From the NCBI RefSeq assembly GCF_018688375.1, contig NZ_CP061318.1, forward strand, positions 682,001-746,000: a stretch of 64,000 nucleotides of DNA. The letters are read 5' to 3'. Below are positions 60,502 through 64,000 of the stretch, in pieces. The notes beneath the pieces were generated by a model. The model ran no database searches. It was not told the DNA's origin and saw only the letters and a program-made list of their open reading frames with translations. The stretch is from Polynucleobacter sp. AP-Ainpum-60-G11. Its GTDB lineage: Bacteria > Pseudomonadota > Gammaproteobacteria > Burkholderiales > Burkholderiaceae. Position numbers and translations under genes: made by a program. Each line of letters starts with the position of its first letter. Within the stretch, counting starts at the first letter, position 1.

Positions 60502-62289
60502 ATGAATACAAGCAGCGCCGAATTTTTAGCTTCTAAAGCTAACCAAGACACAGCAAATTCCCATTCCACAGCGAATGCACCTGAAATGATTGGTGCAGAA
60601 ATGTTGGTACAGGCTTTGCACAAAGAGGGTGTTGAATACGTTTGGGGTTACCCGGGCGGTTCTGTTCTCTTTATCTACGATGAAATCTTTAAGCAGGACA
60701 AGTTTGAACATATTCTTGTTCGCCATGAGCAAGCAGCAGTTCACGCGGCAGATGGCTATGCACGTGCAACCGGTAAGGTTGGCGTTGCTCTAGTCACATC
60801 AGGCCCAGGCGTAACCAATGCGGTTACCGGAATTGCCACTGCCTATACTGACTCCATTCCTATGGTGGTCATCAGCGGTAACGTGCCTACCTACGCAATC
60901 GGTGAAGATGCTTTCCAGGAAGCGGATACCGTTGGTATTACTCGCCCAGTAGTGAAGCACAACTTTTTGGTTAAGGATGTGAAAGATCTTCCTTTGGTGA
61001 TTAAGAAGGCCTTCCATATTGCGCAGACAGGTCGTCCAGGTCCAGTATTGATTGATATCCCTAAGGATGTCTCTGCCGCCAAGGGACCATTTGTATATCC
61101 CGATACTTTGGAGATGCGTTCCTACAACCCAGTGATTAAGGGTCATAGCGGACAAATCCGCAAGGCAGTTTCTTTATTGCAAGAAGCGGAACGTCCATAC
61201 ATTTATACCGGTGGCGGCGTAATCTTGGCTGATGCTGCGCCCGAGTTAAAAGAGTTTGCAGATTTGCTAGGCTACCCAGTGACCAATACCTTGATGGGTC
61301 TTGGTGGCTTCCCTGGTACTAGCCCACAATTTTTGGGCATGCTCGGTATGCATGGTACTTACGAAGCCAACATGGCGATGCAGCACAGTGATGTGTTGAT
61401 TGCAATTGGCGCGCGTTTTGATGACCGCGTGATTGGTAATACCACTCACTTTGCAAGTCATCCACGCAAGATCATTCACATTGATATTGATCCATCCGTG
61501 ATTTCGAAGCGGGTGAAAGTAGATGTCCCTATCGTTGGCAATCTCAAAGAAGTGCTGCAAGAGATGACTGCTCAACTTAAGGCTGCAGGCCCACGTAAGA
61601 ATGACGCGAAAGTTGCGGCATGGTGGGAGCAGATTAATGAGTGGCGTAAAAAAGATTGCTTGAAGTATGACGAAGCATCACAAATTGTTAAGCCGCAATA
61701 CGTTGTTCAGAAATTGTGGGAACTGACTGGCGGTGACGCTTTCATTTGCTCTGACGTGGGTCAGCATCAGATGTGGGCTGCTCAGTTTTACAAGTTTGAT
61801 AAGCCGCGTCGTTGGATTAACTCTGGTGGACTAGGCACTATGGGTGTTGGTTTGCCATATGCCATGGGTATTAAGAAAGCCTTCCCTGATAAGGATGTAT
61901 TCACCATTACTGGTGAAGGTTCCATTCAGATGTGTATTCAAGAATTGTCTACTTGCAAACAGTACGACACACCAGTAAAGATTGTTTCTTTAAACAACCG
62001 TTATCTCGGTATGGTTCGTCAATGGCAGGAGTTGACTTATAACAAGCGCTATTCCAGTTCATACATGGATTCACTGCCAGACTTTGTCAAGTTGGCCGAA
62101 GCTTTTGGTCACGTTGGTATGCGGATTGAGAAGAAGTGTGATGTTGAGGGCGCGCTCAAAGAGGCGATTCGTTTAAAAGATCGCACTGTATTTATGGACT
62201 TCCAGACAGACCCAGAAGAAAACGTTTGGCCAATGGTTCAAGCGGGCAAGGGAATTACCGAAATGCTTTTGGGTAGTGAGGAACTCTAA
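60502..62289 (+). CDS. ilvI: Acetolactate synthase, large subunit
   Basis: Catalyses the first common step of branched-chain amino acid synthesis from pyruvate using TPP and FAD. N-terminal TPP domain has VWGYPGGSVLFIYDE and the activating Glu in VRHEQAAVHAADGYAR. The FAD region includes LMGLGGFPGTSPQFLGMLGM, and the C-terminal TPP motif is ITGEGSIQMCIQELSTC, with GEG in place of the usual GDG. The length is 595 residues; an extra N-terminal tail of about 25 residues precedes the conserved start. Its stop overlaps the small-subunit start. Confidence 0.95.
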   Translation: MNTSSAEFLASKANQDTANSHSTANAPEMIGAEMLVQALHKEGVEYVWGYPGGSVLFIYDEIFKQDKFEHILVRHEQAAVHAADGYARATGKVGVALVTSGPGVTNAVTGIATAYTDSIPMVVISGNVPTYAIGEDAFQEADTVGITRPVVKHNFLVKDVKDLPLVIKKAFHIAQTGRPGPVLIDIPKDVSAAKGPFVYPDTLEMRSYNPVIKGHSGQIRKAVSLLQEAERPYIYTGGGVILADAAPELKEFADLLGYPVTNTLMGLGGFPGTSPQFLGMLGMHGTYEANMAMQHSDVLIAIGARFDDRVIGNTTHFASHPRKIIHIDIDPSVISKRVKVDVPIVGNLKEVLQEMTAQLKAAGPRKNDAKVAAWWEQINEWRKKDCLKYDEASQIVKPQYVVQKLWELTGGDAFICSDVGQHQMWAAQFYKFDKPRRWINSGGLGTMGVGLPYAMGIKKAFPDKDVFTITGEGSIQMCIQELSTCKQYDTPVKIVSLNNRYLGMVRQWQELTYNKRYSSSYMDSLPDFVKLAEAFGHVGMRIEKKCDVEGALKEAIRLKDRTVFMDFQTDPEENVWPMVQAGKGITEMLLGSEEL

Positions 62290-62780
62290 TGCGACATATT
62301 ATTTCTGTATTGATAGAGAACGAACCAGGCGCATTGTCTCGGGTGGTGGGCTTATTCTCCGCACGCGGTTACAACATTGAAACCTTAAGTGTTGCACCTA
62401 CTGAAGATCCATCGCTTTCTCGTATGACGATTGTCACAATTGGCTCTGAGGATGTAATTGAGCAAATCACTAAGCACTTAAATCGCTTGGTTGAAGTGGT
62501 TAAAGTTTTTGATTTGACTGAAGGCCCTCATATTGAGCGTGAACTCATGATGATTAAGGTGCGCGCGGTTGGTAAAGAGCGTGAAGAGTTGAAACGTACA
62601 ACGGATATCTTCCGTGGTCGCATCATCGATGTGACTGATAAGAGTTACACCATTGAATTAACTGGTGATGGTGCCAAATTAGACGCCTTTATTGATTCGA
62701 TTGATCGTGCATCGATTCTGGAAACTGTCCGTTCGGGTGGTTCTGGCATTGGGCGCGGCGAACGCATCCTCAAGGTTTAA
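62289..62780 (+). CDS. ilvH: Acetolactate synthase, small regulatory subunit
   Basis: The ACT-domain regulatory subunit confers valine feedback. It opens with the ACT motif ISVLIENEPGALSRVVGLFS and RGYNIETLSVAPTED and ends with an ACT-like C-domain (ELTGDGAKLDAFIDS, IGRGERILKV). 163 residues is standard. The ATG overlaps the large-subunit TAA by one base. Confidence 0.95.
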   Translation: MRHIISVLIENEPGALSRVVGLFSARGYNIETLSVAPTEDPSLSRMTIVTIGSEDVIEQITKHLNRLVEVVKVFDLTEGPHIERELMMIKVRAVGKEREELKRTTDIFRGRIIDVTDKSYTIELTGDGAKLDAFIDSIDRASILETVRSGGSGIGRGERILKV

Positions 62781-62789
62781 TTTTTTTAA

Positions 62790-63848
<1,059 letters not shown>

Positions 63849-63911
63849 GTAAGAACTCGCTAATCCGTATTTAGAAATTAATAGTAGTAATTAATAAGGC
63901 TCAGAATAAAG

Positions 63912-64000
63912 ATGATGTATCCGCACCCCATTATTGCGAAAGAAGGTTGGCCGTATTTGGCTTTAGTGGGGGCTGTCACTTTGCTAGTCCACTATCTAGG
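63912..64000 (+). CDS. psd: Phosphatidylserine decarboxylase, 5' part
   Basis: Only 89 bases are in the window. The reading [20 protein letters not shown], then AVTLLVHYL matches the opening of the short Burkholderiales Psd proenzyme, which converts phosphatidylserine to phosphatidylethanolamine. Its place after ilvC is a common order in this group. The self-processing site is beyond the window end. Confidence 0.8.
   Translation, partial: MMYPHPIIAKEGWPYLALVGAVTLLVHYL

Overview
The window looks like a chromosome segment of a free-living betaproteobacterium of the Burkholderiaceae, most likely Polynucleobacter or a close relative. This rests on moderate GC content, protein character, and gene orders such as ilvI-ilvH-ilvC-psd, hemW-rdgB-rph, yicC-gmk-rpoZ-spoT, nadB/nadC/nadA and an STAS-fused Mce operon. 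The genus is an inference; no 16S gene is present. No insertion sequence, integrase, prophage or CRISPR array was seen. Coding density is high and no gene-free stretch exceeds 300 bases.

Layout. 1-4327: a molybdopterin hydroxylase subunit followed without a gap by soxX, soxY, soxZ and soxA (periplasmic thiosulfate oxidation; soxB and soxCD are absent here). 4336-8596, minus strand: purU, a lipoprotein, a surface-adhesin-E-like protein and a penicillin-acylase-family hydrolase. 8730-15600: tRNA-Leu, a small secreted protein, a minus-strand run fumarase-murI-tonB-exbB-exbD, and divergent acs. 15661-19644: tRNA-Ser(GGA), phasin, a YciI protein, an AsmA-like DUF748 protein and a small lipoprotein. 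19846-24594: a two-gene NAD-linked molybdenum formate dehydrogenase. 24699-29063: NAD biosynthesis (nadB convergent with nadA-nadC), with a RelE/HigB-type toxin-antitoxin pair between nadC and nadB. 29113-33317: phosphomannomutase/phosphoglucomutase, pgi and a divergent FAD oxidoreductase; tRNA-Ser(TGA) follows.

33603-40415: a Sel1-repeat protein, a membrane-anchored duplicated-domain protein, a small cytochrome cluster (DUF1924/SHP cytochrome, dihaem cytochrome c, cytochrome b) with an adjacent histidine kinase, and a secreted alkyl sulfatase. 40510-43700: CoA-transferase, Bug-type binding protein and enoyl-CoA hydratase, a small catabolic group. 43729-51042: housekeeping genes hemW, rdgB, rph, yicC, gmk, rpoZ, spoT and greB; tRNA-Arg(ACG) follows. 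51227-58049: an Mce lipid-transport operon, an SDR protein with a non-canonical active site and a large FtsX-type permease. 58069-60308, minus strand: ECF sigma factor, DUF3619 membrane protein, DUF3106 exported protein and RDD membrane protein. 60502-64000: ilvI, ilvH, ilvC and the start of psd.

The metabolic picture is an aerobic heterotroph that can supplement energy with formate and reduced sulfur, uses acetate, makes PHB-type storage granules and scavenges organic acids. The most interesting points are: SoxY with an altered carrier-arm C-terminus; the sigma/DUF3619/DUF3106/RDD set as a candidate envelope-stress module; a toxin-antitoxin promoter buried in a perfect palindrome that predicts a leaderless toxin mRNA; and two terminators that overlap the 5' end of the following gene.
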